Assembly (NCBI GenBank): GCA_949358305.1
Contig: OX442316.1
Span: 11,348,001-11,408,000 of the forward strand
DNA length: 60,000 nucleotides
Source: Strigamia acuminata
Lineage: Eukaryota; Arthropoda; Chilopoda; Geophilomorpha; Linotaeniidae
Direction: 5' to 3'
The notes under the pieces are model-generated. The model was not told the origin of the DNA. It worked only from the letters and a program-made list of their open reading frames with translations, and made no database searches. Both the position numbers and the translations under genes were made by a program. Positions within the stretch are counted from its first letter, which is position 1. The number at the start of each line of letters is the position of its first letter. Positions 33,501 through 47,400 of the stretch are shown one piece after another.

Positions 33501-34648
33501 TTGTTGTATGCTAATTGCTGTACGTTTTGAAATGGGCCGAGAACGAGATAAATATACAAACACACTATCGTGGAAAAACAGTGCGAAATAAAAATGATTG
33601 GAGTGCATAAAGCCAAAAAATTAAGAACGATGGAACACGGATGGAAAGGCACGAGATGGAGTAGAAAGTGAACTCAACGTGCTGGAACCCGATTTCCACC
33701 GTGTATACGACTCAACTGAGTGCAGACTCATTTAAATGAATTATTTCCACCTTGTGTTCATTTCCACGCTTCACTAGAAAAGCGAGAAGACAACTAAATC
33801 CATCGTTATTTCTTTTCAATATCGATTAATTCAAATTGTGAACTCAAAGAAAAGTTTCTCGGAAAAGAAATGTAAAAATTCTCCTTTCCAGCACACGTGG
33901 GAAAGATTTTTTTTCTCCTTTTAAATGTATAATTTATACTTTTGTACCTTCAACTTTGATCGTTAGCAAATGCATCAATAATGAGGAATCCAAACATTCT
34001 GCAACGCAAACTTCCTTCCATTCTTATGGCATCATCCTTTTTATTGATTTTACTTAAAAGCACTTACGCCTTCTGGTTGCAACTCTTCGAAAAATAGAAT
34101 AGCCATTGGCTATGCTTTGAAAACCTTTTACTTCTCGCGGATTTAGTTTTTTTTTTTTAAACAAAAATAAAAAAAATAAAAAAAATCTAATTCCATCAAT
34201 TTGAAATATATTAAAATTGATATTTCGTTTACGGCATTCTATTTTAAAGAGAGTAAGCGTGTGAATTATCCAATTATCGTAAAAATTAAAAAGGTTTCTC
34301 TGAAAAAAAGAAGTTTTCGAGTTTTAATATATGACTTGCACTGGTCCTATTGGTGAGAAGTGCAGTGTGCGAGGTTAGATGCATATGTTATTAGGAAGCA
34401 CATGAATGGGATTCAGATTTCATAGAGAGGGAAATATTGGATTTCAGTTTGGAATGTCTCAGCTTGCCTTTGCATAAAGACTCTCAACGAAATGCCCAAG
34501 CATCAGTGTTATTTGATAGCATTGTGCAAAATACGAACACACAACACGTCCATAAACCAAAACTATAGAATTACAAGTTAAATCACTGTGTTTGCAGTCG
34601 AAATTCGTGTAGCAACTTTTTAAATTTGTTAGCGTAGTCATATCTTAC

Positions 34649-34918
34649 CTCCGAGTCGAAGTTCGGCCGTCGCCTGACGGATTTGATAATCATTTTCAAC
34701 GATGCATTGGTACATCCCTCGGTCTTCGGTCGTCACAGACTCGATGCGAAGCTTCTCGTTATAAGCAGCTCTGACGGGCTTCGGCGAGACTATGGGTTTG
34801 CCATCTTTCATCCATGTCACGGAGCTGACGGGCGACCCCGAAATTACACAGGCAAACGCCGCAGGTTTCTTAATCTCGGCCACGAGTACTGCCGGTTCAA
34901 TCTTGGCGTGCAGGGGAG
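34649..34918 (-). CDS. Dscam: Dscam exon: complete Ig4 domain
   Basis: A 270-bp phase 1-1 exon with a TTTTAG acceptor and a GTAAGA donor. It encodes a whole Ig domain: APLHAKIEPAVLV, first cysteine in AFACVISGSP, tryptophan in VTWMKDGKPIVS, second cysteine in DRGMYQCIVENDYQ, ending AELRLG. Ig4 packs against Ig1 in the horseshoe formed by Ig1-4 of known Dscam structures (family knowledge). All core residues are present and nothing looks degenerate. Confidence 0.95.
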
Positions 34919-37900
34919 CTAAAAGGACAAAGAAAAGAAAGAAAGAAAGAAAACGTCTCAATGCACATTTCCTCAAAGAACAAAAGTCTACATATCGAAT
35001 TTTAAAGTTGACTTTTCCAAATGATGTTTACATTTTGCCCGCTTTTACTTTTTCCAATTAATTTTTATTTAAACATTCCTCGAACACATGTCATTCTATT
35101 TCCGGTAATTTTGCAATAAATTTCTAATGATTCAACGCACTAAAAAACATTTTTGATACATTAAAGTTGTCCTGTCGTGTGTAAGAGCGTAGGAAATTGG
35201 ACAAATAAAAGAAAAGCCATAATTGTTTAAAAATTCCAATAATGTCGTTTAAATATCCATTTTTTTTAAATAAATAAAAAAATTAAATGAAACCCAAAAA
35301 AAAATGGAATTATTAAGCTGCCTTCAATACAATTCCCTATTATTTCTTGTAAGCTGTTAGCCTCATTTGAGAGAGGAAAATACAAGTCTAGAAATCAGGT
35401 AAAAAACAAAAAAAATCACTTCCCAAACATTTACTAAATTGATCCGCCGACGAAAGCTTTAGGAAAGAAAAGAAGAAAAACAATTCTTCTCAATGTAATC
35501 AGGATGGTTAGAATTCAATTTTATCTTTTTTCCCCCTCTCGTCATATTTTTTGCAAAAGGAAAAAAAAAGAAGTGGTAGTGATGGTCATAGAAAAGATAC
35601 GGATGAAGCAGAAAAAGAAGACGCGAAAGGGTGCATATTTTTGTGATATGAAATTTAATCAGCTGTAGAAAATCAATTTCCGAGTGATCCATGTATACAT
35701 GAGATCCAATCTCATAGCTTAAAAGCTACAAAGAAATTTTATTGCAAACGCGAGTCTTTACTCTTTAGCGTGGCAGTGTTTCAGAAGATTATTCTCCTCA
35801 TATGAACCTTGAAAAATTCGATTTCAAACTCAATGCGCATGTGGCTACACACTAAACCAGAAACCCATTTGCATGTGTTGCTTTTACAAATCTGTCGTCT
35901 CATGAAGCGCATCACTTGATTTCAAAAATCGGTAAACATTTCATTTCCTTTTTTTTTTTTCTACTTTAAATATCTTTCAAACATTTGAAAATAAATCATC
36001 CATGACTTAATCCATACAGAATCCTAATAAAATATCCACCAGTTTTGCTCCCAACAAATCGAATCGAGAACAAAAGCGAATTCTTCTCATAAAAACCAAA
36101 TACTTCTCCCACTGGGTTTCTAAAGATGGTGCAGAGCTCCGTAAAGCTTGACGCAAAGGTGCACCTGTTCTAAAATGAGATTTTAAACTGCTTTGAGAGC
36201 GCAGAAAGAAAAAAATGTAAGGAGGTAAGAAAAAAAATAGAAAAAAAATAAAAAGAAAACCAATCGTCGACCGATGGATCTATCAAAGGCCTACACTTGA
36301 TTCCTTTTCTTTCCCCAATGTACTACTAAACTAACATCAGAAGCATAGACAGCAACTGAATCGATAGTCCCATTGAAACTACCGATACCGACCAAAAATT
36401 ATCCTATCTAAATCTAATGCTGCAATTGAGTCAAACTTGCTCATAATTCTTAATGGATATTTTTCAAATTAAATTTCAAGATAAGAAAAATTGATGTTGT
36501 TGCCGTGATCTAACCGCACAAGTCTCCGTGCAAAATTACGTCAAATAAAAAACATATATTAATTAATTAAATAAAAAAAAAATATATTCCTACAAATTCA
36601 TCTCGAGTGCCAGTTGCTGTGCAGCAAAGCTAAGGAGCAGCACAACAAATATTTTTTTAATTGAATCTCTCTCTCTCCAAACGTAAAAACTTCCATTTTT
36701 TTATTGAAATAACAAACCTAAACCGCAATATACGTTTTGTAAATTACATAAACTCATTTAGATTAAATTGAAAAAAAAAATTTAATAAAACGAGTGATTG
36801 GTTGCACTATTCCAAGAATATTCGTATTTCTTTTTTAATCATAAAATCAAAATTTGACTCTAGAAAATAAAAACATCCTAAACGAATAAAAAATACAACC
36901 CTTTCAGTAAAAATTATTGCTGGAACCAACTCTCACAAAAAAAGCTTTTCCCCTCGTTTCATTTTTCAATTTTTATTCCAGCACTCAAGAGATGTGCTAT
37001 TTGCACGCAAATGCCTATGTAAATATTACATCGTCCGACATTTCCCCTCCTTACAATGTAGGAAGACGCCATCCATGCATGTTCAAACACAATGCTCTTT
37101 AAATTCTCAAATAATTCAGGCATGCACACATCCGATATACACTTTTTTTCTTCTTTCAACGACTGAATGCAGCTATTGGCATTGGCAAACATCCTTCCCC
37201 TTTCTTTCTACATCAATCTACCTCTATACCAACACACTGTTGACTCCCAATTCTAATTCTAGCAATTTAAAGCTGAAAAAAAAAATCAAAACGATGAACC
37301 AAGTTTAACATTTCCTACTCGCTGATTCGAATTTAAGCCAAAGGCCAAAATCGAACCACAATCACAACTGCCGATGATGAGCGGTCAGTTTTGGATAGTG
37401 CCTCATCATTCGAGTTATATATAGTGACCCACGAGTATTCTCAATTTCCATCGCGGGACTAGAGCGACTGGGGCATTCACGTGGCACGTGAGAATATCAG
37501 TGTCAGCGCGCGCATATTCAATTAGGGACCTCTGTGCTCGACAAACTCGTTTTTTCCTCGTGTGTGCAGGTCAATCGATTGAGGAAAAAAGAAATTTCCT
37601 CTCTTACATGACTCAACTATTGTGGACAGAAAGTTTACACTTTTTTCCCCTGTCATTTGATATAACGTAAGAAATGGGAAAGGAAGGCAAAAAAGTAATC
37701 ATCAAAACTGCTTCTCAAGGCTCCAATACATCTTTAAGAGTTTGCTGCCTTGCATTTACAAAGTCAAGTCATTTGATTCGAATTAGTGTTTATTCGTTGT
37801 GACCCTCTAAACCTGCCCGGACGGCGCTGTGTGCCTTGTAAACACAAAATAAAACTGCCGCAAGGTAAAATATTAATGAAACTAATTGAATTTGCGATAA

Positions 37901-38489
37901 ATTTCACAAACTTACATCAAAATAAATGTAATAAACTAATTATATTTTTGTCTGTCAAATTATAATAAAGCATGATTCACTCTTTACACCGAATTTGTGA
38001 CATGTTTTATCTGAAAAATTTATACCCGCACACTTCTCTTCACTGTATATATTCGTTTCTGGTTTAATTCCTTTTCCAAGAAGTCTATATAATTTCTCAA
38101 TGGAATATCAAAAATAAAGCTGATTTGTTACGACACATCACGAAGCAAATCCCAGTGTACTGCATAGGCCATATTTTTATTTCTGTCAGCATAAAGTGAG
38201 GAAATGTGAACTTCTTATTAATTTCGATTTTTATTCTGCACTATTTTACAACCGCCCTGCTTTTATTGCCTAGTGACAGATATGAAAAAATAAAAGCAGG
38301 AAATCTGAAAATCTCTAACGACCAAATCAATTTTATTTTTAGAAATTCTCCAGATTTTTCTTCGAATCGAGTGTGTGTGTGTGTATGTGCGCCCATCAGG
38401 GGTTCCCTCTCTCCATTTGGTGATTCTCTCTCTCGAATAGCCCAGCAGTCAATTTCTACAAACCACTACCATCATCACACTGCACTGAC
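34919..38489 (-). other. Ig3b-Ig4 intron, 3.6 kb
   Basis: AT-rich, with a short (GT)n run near 38370. No exon-like sequence, RNA gene or transposon recognised. Confidence 0.8.
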
Positions 38490-38668
38490 CTGTAACGGTG
38501 AGTAGAGTCTCCGCTTGTTCGGCTCCCACCAGGTTGTTAGCGACACAAACGTAGGTACCTGAATCGGACACTCGAGCACCTCGGATCACGAGTGCGTCCA
38601 CTTTCTGGCTGACCCTGTCACCCAAGCGAAGTAGTTGCAGATCTCCTTTGCTGCCCTTCACGAACCAA
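38490..38668 (-). CDS. Dscam: Dscam exon: Ig3, second half
   Basis: A 179-bp exon, phase 2 to phase 1. It supplies the core tryptophan (WFVKGSKGD), LGDRVSQKVDALVIRGARV and the second cysteine in DSGTYVCVANNLVG, ending LLTVT. It matches constant exon 7 of Drosophila Dscam1. The donor is GTCAGT, with C instead of A at +3. An intronic inverted repeat lies about 70-100 nt upstream of its acceptor. Confidence 0.93.
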
Positions 38669-38735
38669 CTGTGTAAAGTTAAAAAAAATACATACACGTA
38701 TAAGAAAACAAGAAAAAAACGTAAAGTGAGTCGTT

Positions 38736-38766
38736 GAGTCGTAAAATGGGAGGGACTTTACGACTC
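38736..38766. repeat. Short inverted repeat upstream of Ig3b
   Basis: GAGTCGTAAA and TTTACGACTC form a perfect 10-bp stem around an 11-base loop, 68-98 nt before the Ig3b acceptor as read on the coding strand. Confidence 0.6.
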
Positions 38767-41700
38767 CTCTCTACTGGGAACTGTAATTATCCTATACAAG
38801 AAACTTTTATGGATAGTGAAAGAACAAGAGGATGACACTATAAAATAGTGGCATTTATATTATTAGGACTACAAGTTCGCGGAAAACCAAATATATATGA
38901 CATTACTATATATCTTTGTTCGTCCTGGTTTGGAATTTTTATGAGGGCACGCCAGAAACAAAATTTAATAGTTAATTGAAAAGAAATGAAGAAAATTGCT
39001 TTATAAAAGAGGAGTAACGGTCTTGGAATTAAATCAGAAATAAAAGATAGAAAAAAAGAGAGAGGAGCGAGGGGAAAGAGAAAATATTGCAGAAAAAGAT
39101 CGAGAATATCATTCAGAAGTTATATTCCAAACCATATCTTTATTCTATATCGTCTCTGGAAAAAAAATGTGCAAAGACATCAAAAGATCACAAGCCTAAG
39201 CCATCACCATTTCGTCGAGGCAAACTGAGTTTTCCAACCGGGCACTTGATGGAGAAAAGAGAGACAAGCACACTACTTTACGATCGAGTCCCTAGCGGAA
39301 GGAAAGATTCCATTCAGTGCTCAAAGGGGTCACCAGGGTAGCATGCTGCTCTCGCCTCAATCTGTTCGTTTCAACGGCATCGGCTACTCCATTCCGGCAG
39401 CTCGTAAATCTGAGCGGCCTCACAGACCTCTACGCAAACCAACCTCTGGCCTCTTATCAGCTCCCACCACTACAGATTACTATTATCTCAAGGCTCCGCC
39501 AGCCTACTGCTGTTTTCATTGGACAGAACATTGACAAGCATGCTTCTCATGCTGTTTATCAGCAATATGAACGGAGTTTGCACCGCGCACTTCTTTGCTT
39601 CGCCGATTTACCAGTCAATAGTCTTATTTTCACTTTGTCTTTTACGACCGTTAAAAGTTGGAGAACGAAAATCTACTTACAGTAAATAAACGATTAAAAA
39701 GTTTCCTTCATTAAATAATATTGATAGATAGAATAGAAATTGTTCATAAAACGACTCTTCATCTTTGGAAATAAAAACTAATGCGAGCAAAAAAAAAATC
39801 CAATTAAATATCAGCTTTGTTAATCAATTTGAAGCGCCATCAAACAAGAGTAGGAAATGTCCCAATATCTCGCAGGCAACATTTTGCCAGCTGCTCCAAA
39901 CACCCCAGTCAGCAGAACAAGGAAGTGCCCGAGAGATCGCAGGGCGTAGAGTTTTCCTGTATTGCATTAAAGTAACGCGTGTGGCCCACCCCGACACGTA
40001 CACCGTCAAATTGAAGTCGTGTTGTTGATGTTGCTGGCCAGCTGGAAGGCTGTTTTAAGAGTTTCGAGCCTCACTGACAATTACATTTTGATGTGACCCG
40101 CTTTCCAAGTAGAATTAATTTAGACCCCTCGCGTCCACACCAACAATAAATTGCCTGCCAAATGACTGATATAATGGATAATAGAGTGCAATAGCCCATG
40201 CTTGCACATACAAGTCGTAAGCGTTCTGCTAATAAACCTACACTAAACTAAGATTGTCAATAAGATGAATCGCTTTATTTGATTCTGGCAAAAAACTAGA
40301 CAAAGCTTCATCACAACCACGCATCAAAATATGACATCTGCTTTTATATTGATGCATGATCAATAACAGAATCTCTCATTTTAATCGGCTAGTGAAAGAT
40401 ATTTGTTTTGGCTGTACCAGTTGTTTTACGCATGTGCAACCTGCTGTAGGATTTTGCCTGGGGTCTCGTACTTCTAGGAAGCAAAATATGCTTCAGAATT
40501 GTAGTTTGGAGGTAACCAAATGTTTGTGTTACCACGTTTTACATAATACAAAAGGAGCCTCGAATTTCCATGCCTGCCTAGAGCTCCCAAATGTTAAAGC
40601 TGTCACTTGCCTGTGTTATTGACTATTTAAAAGTTTCATTATTGATTATAAACTTATAAATTTCCAACTGCTGTAGTCTTTATTACTAAGTAAATCTTGA
40701 GTGGATTTACTCTTCTGTCAGTTTTGCATTGGTTTCAACGAACTGACATGAGAGCAATGAATTACAACTTTGTTCAGCAATATCTGTCATTTCCCCGGAT
40801 CTGTATCTCGTCATAGGAATGTAATTCATTGGCAAAGCCATCCATCGATAGAGCAGCGAAGGAAATTGAGCAAGTACACATAAAAAAGTTTAAAAAAAAA
40901 GAAGTATAGAAAGCTAGTCCAGTCTAGTTATCCTTTGACTGAAAATATAATCCCGTTACTTCTGTGCAATTGGATTGCACTCGCTTGGACTGGTGCCAGT
41001 TCTCACAAGGGAATAGAGAAACAGGAGAGAAAAAGACTCTTCAATTGGTAAAGGTAAAACAAAACCGAGGCCTGCAGATCGGTTCCCTTCGATCTGAAAG
41101 TAAGACAATCGCGCCCAAGCACCAAAGCCCCATCCCTAGACGATTTCCCTGCAAAAAAAAACAGAGAAAAGCAAATCGACCCACTTTGATCCAACGGCTG
41201 CAGTTCAGGGAGTTTAAACAGACCTGACATAAATTTGCATTTCAAATAATTTTTCATTTTTATCACATTTTAGGCCTCAAAGCCAGAGGGAAGAAGACTT
41301 TACATGTTACATACATGATAAAATGAAATAAAAATTGAAATAAAATCATTAGAAATTATAATTTACTGTCGGGATCCAATTTTTTTATTTTATCTGCTTA
41401 CGATTTTAATATTAATCGGCGCTCGTCAAATAGTGGCTGTTTTAAAGCCATCAATTTAGATGTGTCTATAACACGCACAAGCCAAACATATGACTTTCCT
41501 TCTTCAATGGCTGCTTCTTTTATACTGCCTTCTGGAAACCGTTGAGCTCTTGCAAAGGGAGCAATTAAGTTTTACGACACGAGCAACATCAACGTCTGCC
41601 AAATTTAGCTTAAAGTTACGCGCGCCAAACTTGAAATCGCAACTTGATGGAGCTCAACTTGACCTTTTCTTAAGATAACACCATGTCCTATTCACTTCCA

Positions 41701-43094
41701 TTATGCCCATGGGCACGCTTTTCTGTCTAACTACACGAGCAAGGCATAAACAGGCACCTGTGCTTAAAACACTAAGCCAGTCAAATGTTTTTTTTTTTTA
41801 CAAAGATCTCTTGGGTCAATAATCCCCCTTTCAACTATCAAAATTAATGTAATGGAAATAATCGCCGAATTACAAAACACGAGGTTTAAAGTCTGTTTGT
41901 TACACAAATTAATTATGAAAAACAAAATTAAAAAAAAAATTAAATTAAAAAAAAATTAATTGTATGTACATTGTATACACAATTATGTGTTTGCTCTGAC
42001 AGAACCTTCGGGCGCGTTTGCTTGCATTTCTTCATTATTTGGATTATTATTTCATCCGGTGAAAAAGAATGTGTGTTGTCATCGTGGCTTATAAGCAGCA
42101 GAAGGCTGTCGTCGAGTAGCCCGGTAAACATACGGTGTACACACAAAAGGGGGAAAAAATGCAGAAATAAAAAAATTATCAGGAAAGGAAAAAGAAATTA
42201 AGAAACAACATTGGAAGAAGATCTGACCCAGCCCAAGACAATAATTGGGTTCCTTCTCAGTCCTCTCAACGTAAATACTGCAGGAAAAAATATTACTCGC
42301 GATACCACAAACAAAAATGTGAAATTACATTTCCGCATCTCGTTTCTTCTGCTCTTCAGAAGAAAAAAAATAATAATTCCTTTGACTTATCAATTTTAAA
42401 ATATAATTCTAATGCAAAATTTTTGTAAGAAGCTTCCGAATATTTTACTGGGCGTACCACAAAATTATAATGGCATGTAATAACAAAGTTTTGCATTTTT
42501 TAATCACTTTTAAATGAATATTTAACGTTTGTTTGATGCTTTAGAAGTTTAGATCCCATTCCCCACTTCCTTAAAAAATTGATCACAATCATAAGGATAT
42601 AACATTTGCTTGTCTAGACACGAGAATGTCATCAAAATGCACATTTTTAAAAAAAATTCAATGTCTGTGGTTAAGGCAATTATAATAAAAAAAATTGTTG
42701 TTAGTTTTAAATTAGTTTTTATATAAAAAATATGCAAGGGTGTTGTTATTGAACGTCTTTCACATGACATTGACATTCATCCATCTTACATACGGGCAAA
42801 AACAACTGGTAAACAGGGATTGGAATACTTGTTAATGCTTTTAAATTAATTAAAAGAAACCGTCCTTTTATCTCGCTAATAGGCGTGTTGAAACCAAACA
42901 AAATTCTGTTGTTTTTGCTCGTAGTTTTATAAAATCAATGATCAGAATTTAACACTAAATTGGCTAAATCCACCAAAGCTCGGGCGACAAGGCTAAACAC
43001 GTTTGGAATCCTAAACTGGCTAAACTTTTCAAAAATAATTAGGGCACTTTAAAATAAATTAAATTGTTTTAAGCTTTCTATCAAAATTTATACC

Positions 43095-43640
43095 TAATCG
43101 TTGTTAATGTCATTAAACATGCGCAGTCCGCTCACTCGTAATTTGGAAAGAGCTTTGCTTTGACTCAAACTGGCGACCACAAGCAAACATGAAAGTCACT
43201 AACAAACGATCGATTGGTATCCAACTCCAACATAAGCCTACATACTTCACCTTTGGACTAACTAATAGGATTCAACTAATACAATTAAATTTCTTTTAAA
43301 AATTGTTTCATTCGAACCATACAACTTGTTGAAACAAGTTTAAACATCTTTCGAATGTAAATTTGGTATTTATTTGATCTGGGCAGCTTAAATGTGGATT
43401 TTCTCGATCTAACTTCAAAAACAGCAGAAAATTTAGCCTGTTTTCTGTCGCAGTGCGCTTGCGCACACACTTTTAATTGAAAAAATGTAAAACACATTAG
43501 AAAAGTCATTAATACTAAACAGCATTTTAAAGCAACGTATTTAAACTGCATGACTGATGGTAAATAATGACAGCTGATTTTGTCGGCTTTCAGTCGCAGT
43601 GAGCATGCGCTCAACATGTTTAATTACAATTTTAAACACG
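43095..43640. repeat. Diverged repeats, possibly an old transposon
   Basis: CTGTCGCAGTGCGCTTGCGC (43446) and CAGTCGCAGTGAGCATGCGC (43591) begin two related stretches of about 55 bp in direct orientation. A related sequence in the opposite orientation (TTAAACATGCGCAGTCCGCT) lies near 43113. The outer pair could be degraded terminal inverted repeats of a roughly 545-bp element. Confidence 0.4.
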
Positions 43641-44381
43641 CTGTTCGAATCCAGCTACACATTTCTTTGTGTTTTTAAATATTTTTCATTAAAACACCTT
43701 TAAATGACCATCGAAAATACAGATTTTAAAGTAGATAAACCAGACTAAAATACTTTAAGATACTGGCTTGGCTACTAATCTTTCATACAAATCCAAACAT
43801 GCTTAATCAAAACTATGCACACCTAAAACCATCACGTCGTCTTGAAAGAAAAAAGACACAAAAACGAAATACGACTTAGAAGAAGCAAAATATTGGTACA
43901 CAAGTCATCACAGATTTTGTTAGCCGCAAGATTAACTCCAGCAAGAAAAGTGTTGACAGTAGATAGTCATCATTGCCACTAAGACAGAAGAAAAAAGAGA
44001 CGAATAGAAACGCAGCGTGTCCTATTGTTTTTTCGTGATCAACGAACCGAAACGTTGCAAAGAAAGTGGCCAACTGGAGCACATCATAATTCATACATCT
44101 CTGTCCCCCTCGCACCATTCTCCTGTCCATAAAAATGTATTGCCCAAAATTCTTAGAATGTTGACCAGAGACTTTCTATGGTCCCTCGGCGAATTCTTTT
44201 TACGATAAAGGTCACAGTTGGTGACAAATTCCGAATTGGAAATCCCATACAATAAAAACTTTTATCACACAAATGCCCTGCTCTTTAGAGTTGTGCAGGC
44301 TTGCTTCGGCTTTAATTGCATCCGGCCACTAACAAGCCGAAAAAAAATCAACAACTTTGCGCTACAACTAGCAATACTTAC

Positions 44382-44499
44382 GTTGTGTTGGGTACAGGGT
44401 AGCCCTGAGCGACGCAAGATAAAATGGCTGCTTCTCCTTGCCGAACATGTACGGCGGTCTGGGTAGTCAATATTCTGGGAGACACGTTGCCCTGGGGTT
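44382..44499 (-). CDS. Dscam: Dscam exon: Ig3, first half
   Basis: A 118-bp exon, phase 1 at its start and phase 2 at its end, with a TTGCAG acceptor and a GTAAGT donor. It encodes EPQGNVSPRIL, VHVRQGEAAILSC (first Ig cysteine) and GYPVPNTT. This is the equivalent of Drosophila Dscam1 exon 6, which has 48 alternatives there. I found no second version here although both flanking introns are long (9.1 and 5.7 kb). The phase-2 end is shared with the next exon and fixes the junction as PNTTWFVKG. Confidence 0.92.
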
Positions 44500-47400
44500 C
44501 TGCAATTAAACGATATGTTAGAAATAAGTTTATTTTTGCAAGTTTTAGCATTTGCATCAATATTTATAATTTGTTATTTCAATAGTAGCACGTGAGAAAT
44601 GAATTTTAAAAACGAACACATGTCAGGTTTCGTTTTGCATTTTGTGCTTGTGAACATGACAACCGGCGTCGTCGTGGGAAATGTTGCGAGTAGCAAAAAA
44701 TGAGTAGAGCACAAGTCCACAATAGCGCATGCTTGCTCTAAAGCGCACGAACGCGTGTCGTGAGGCGATAAAATAATCATGTGAATCTCTCAGCATGAGT
44801 GCCTGCCCCCCTTGATAAGATGAAGCTATCATTCGATTAGGCCAGGTGATCCTCGTGTGCATCACACGAGAACGTCGCGCATCATCACAAAAAAATATTG
44901 TAAAACTAAAAAATAAAATAAAATAAAAATGCTAAAATTTTGACATCCGGAAGAACATGGAATTTTACACGCGTAAAAAAAAGATAAAAGTATGCATATT
45001 TATTGACTGAAAGTTTTATTTGACTTTTCACTTGAAAAAGCATGTAAAATTAAAGAGAAGAAAAAAGTCATGTGACTTTTGTTGCTTATTGTCGATGCGA
45101 AGCCACTTTCGTGATGATATTCAACTGTCAGCTTATTCGTTCCCTTTTCCATTTGCTCTTGTATGCACTCTTATTCTTTTATGCAACACTTTTCCTTCCA
45201 GACAAATGCAAAGACAGATGACCTGCTTCGTCTTATCAACCGCAAATGGTTTCCATATGGTAATGTGACTTTTCTCTCGTATGCCCCCATCTGCAAGTGC
45301 CACTATATGCTCTCAAATGACGAGTACGACAAAGCCAAAGAAAAGTGACACTCTCAGAAATAAGTTTGCAAAAATAGAATAACAAAAATTACTTTTTCTT
45401 AACATTTTTCACAATTAGTCACCCAATGTTTTTAAACAGAACAGAGTTAAGTTATTATCCCCCGACCCTTTACATAAACGCTAAATCGACATGATATAGA
45501 TTCGTAAAAGTACCAAGTCTCATTTTATTGCTTATCGTGAATATGTTCCTTACATTCATAAAATACACTCTATGAATTAAACATTATCACTGCTTTACAT
45601 TTATATCCTCGTACAGCAGAGACCAAAAACCCATACGGCACCTTATAAGACGTGACATAAAATATGCATCTATCTTCTCCCACAACGCCTTGCACATACT
45701 AGAATCGCATATTTCTTATTTTTTATTTTTATACAATAAAAAAATGGCACCAGGAAACTCGACCAAATGATTAATTATATTCAAGCAAACGAATGAATCC
45801 CTTAACACCACGTCCAATCTCTCTAAGATTAATCATCAGTAAATGACTTCATGCCCCCTTTCCATATCCCGTCAACGTCGAGTTTAAAAATTAAAGTCTT
45901 AGCTGGCAATATAACGCCATTTGAAATGATGTTTTGTTTTGACATTGGATCACCGAGTTCTCCTCATCAAAGACCGTGCTCTGGTTTCGACATCCCGTAA
46001 CTAATTCAACAAAATTGTATATTTAAAGTTTCCTGCTTTAAATAATTTGTGTATAAAACTAACCGTTTGTCTAACACCAAGTGCCTGCGCATTGCTTATT
46101 ATGATTCGGTTAAATTCGTTTCAACTTCGTGGCTTCATTTACCCTACTGCAAACTCTGCCAATTTTTAAAGCAAAACATAAAAGTAAATCTAGTAAGCTA
46201 AATCAAATTGGATATTTTGTATTTTGGCCAAGTTCAAAGTTTGCTTCAATGTATTTTTTTTACCAGTTTGGAGCAAAAAAGAAGAAAAAAGAAAAAAGAG
46301 AAATGTAAATGTAATGTTTTGTCCCATCGTAAAACTGTCAATCTCTTGAGCGATAAGTTAGTCCTTCTTTTCTGACTGTCCAAATTGTTTAGGCGGTTCT
46401 CCCCTCCAGCGTGGGTAGGGAAAAGAGTCTGGAATGGTGAAAGGGAGCGGGGAAGACGATCTTATCTTGTCCATCTGTGCAGCCGAGAAGCTTACTCTGC
46501 CTCGTTCTTCTTGATATCGTCTTCGCATGGAACAATGGCTCCCCATAGACCAATTCAAAGGAGATTTGCGAATATATCTGACGTGCGGGAATTACAAGCA
46601 CGAAACTCACTCTCACACACAAAATTGGAATCATCTGGTGTTCTCTTATTTCGGCTCATCTTATTTCTTTCCTCCTCTATTGCAGCATAACTTCGCAGCA
46701 AACGCTTCTCAACAACGTGTCTACATCGATATAGGCCAAATTAAAGTTTCATAACGGAGCATCACCTGCTCGCAACTTGCGCAATAACAACAAAACCCTC
46801 GACAGACGGGGAGGCGCCTAAAGTGGGACTTATCTAAATCTCAACTGTGATATTCTTTTTATTTCGCTGCTAAAGAATGATGGTCCGCTAATGCACGTGA
46901 CCCAAACTGGAGACCTTTAGGCCGTTCTATTTCATCCGGCGTGGAGAGTAATGGGAAGGACACACGCACACATAAGTAAAATCGTCGTTTGCTCTGGTTG
47001 AGACAGCACGCCAGATAAGGCCCTGAAGAAGAATACTGTGTTAATTAACTGGAACTCCGAATTTGTAATTGAAGAACCCTTTAGAGAGGCAAACGATAAG
47101 AAAACCTCCTCTATGCCATTGACTAACCACACAACAAACTAATTCTCGTTACTTGCGGGCACTTGAATTAATTGGTGATGACATTATCAAGATTGATTTA
47201 TACGTAAATGCTCAAGCCAAAATAATAATGTTGTTTTTCTTTTCTTTGTTTAATATATGCTTTCTTTTAATACTAAACATTTTTCAGCAGAAAAGAAAAT
47301 GCCATTAACATGAAAATTCTATTTATTTTTTTTGCTTTCCTAATCTATCTGCTAGCCGTGCCTACAAAAGTCTGATGAACCTTTCCGGCCAACACAGATA

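Larger units (their letters stand above)
28058..34648 (-). other. Ig4-Ig5 intron, 6.6 kb
   Basis: Contains the foldback element (28787-29062), the nearby direct repeats, the 25-bp tandem pair at 30451 and a (CT)n run near 32079-32098. A less AT-rich patch at about 32600-32900 has overlapping open frames on both strands but no known protein. Confidence 0.8.
38669..44381 (-). other. Ig3a-Ig3b intron, 5.7 kb
   Basis: Holds the short inverted repeat at 38736 and the diverged repeats at 43095-43640. Overlapping plus-strand frames at 39087-39685 have no recognisable domain. No alternative Ig3a exon seen. Confidence 0.8.

Noticed and set aside
39087-39685. Two overlapping plus-strand frames (84 and 122 codons)
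   Set aside because: No domain, no splice context with the host gene, and mutual overlap; treated as chance.
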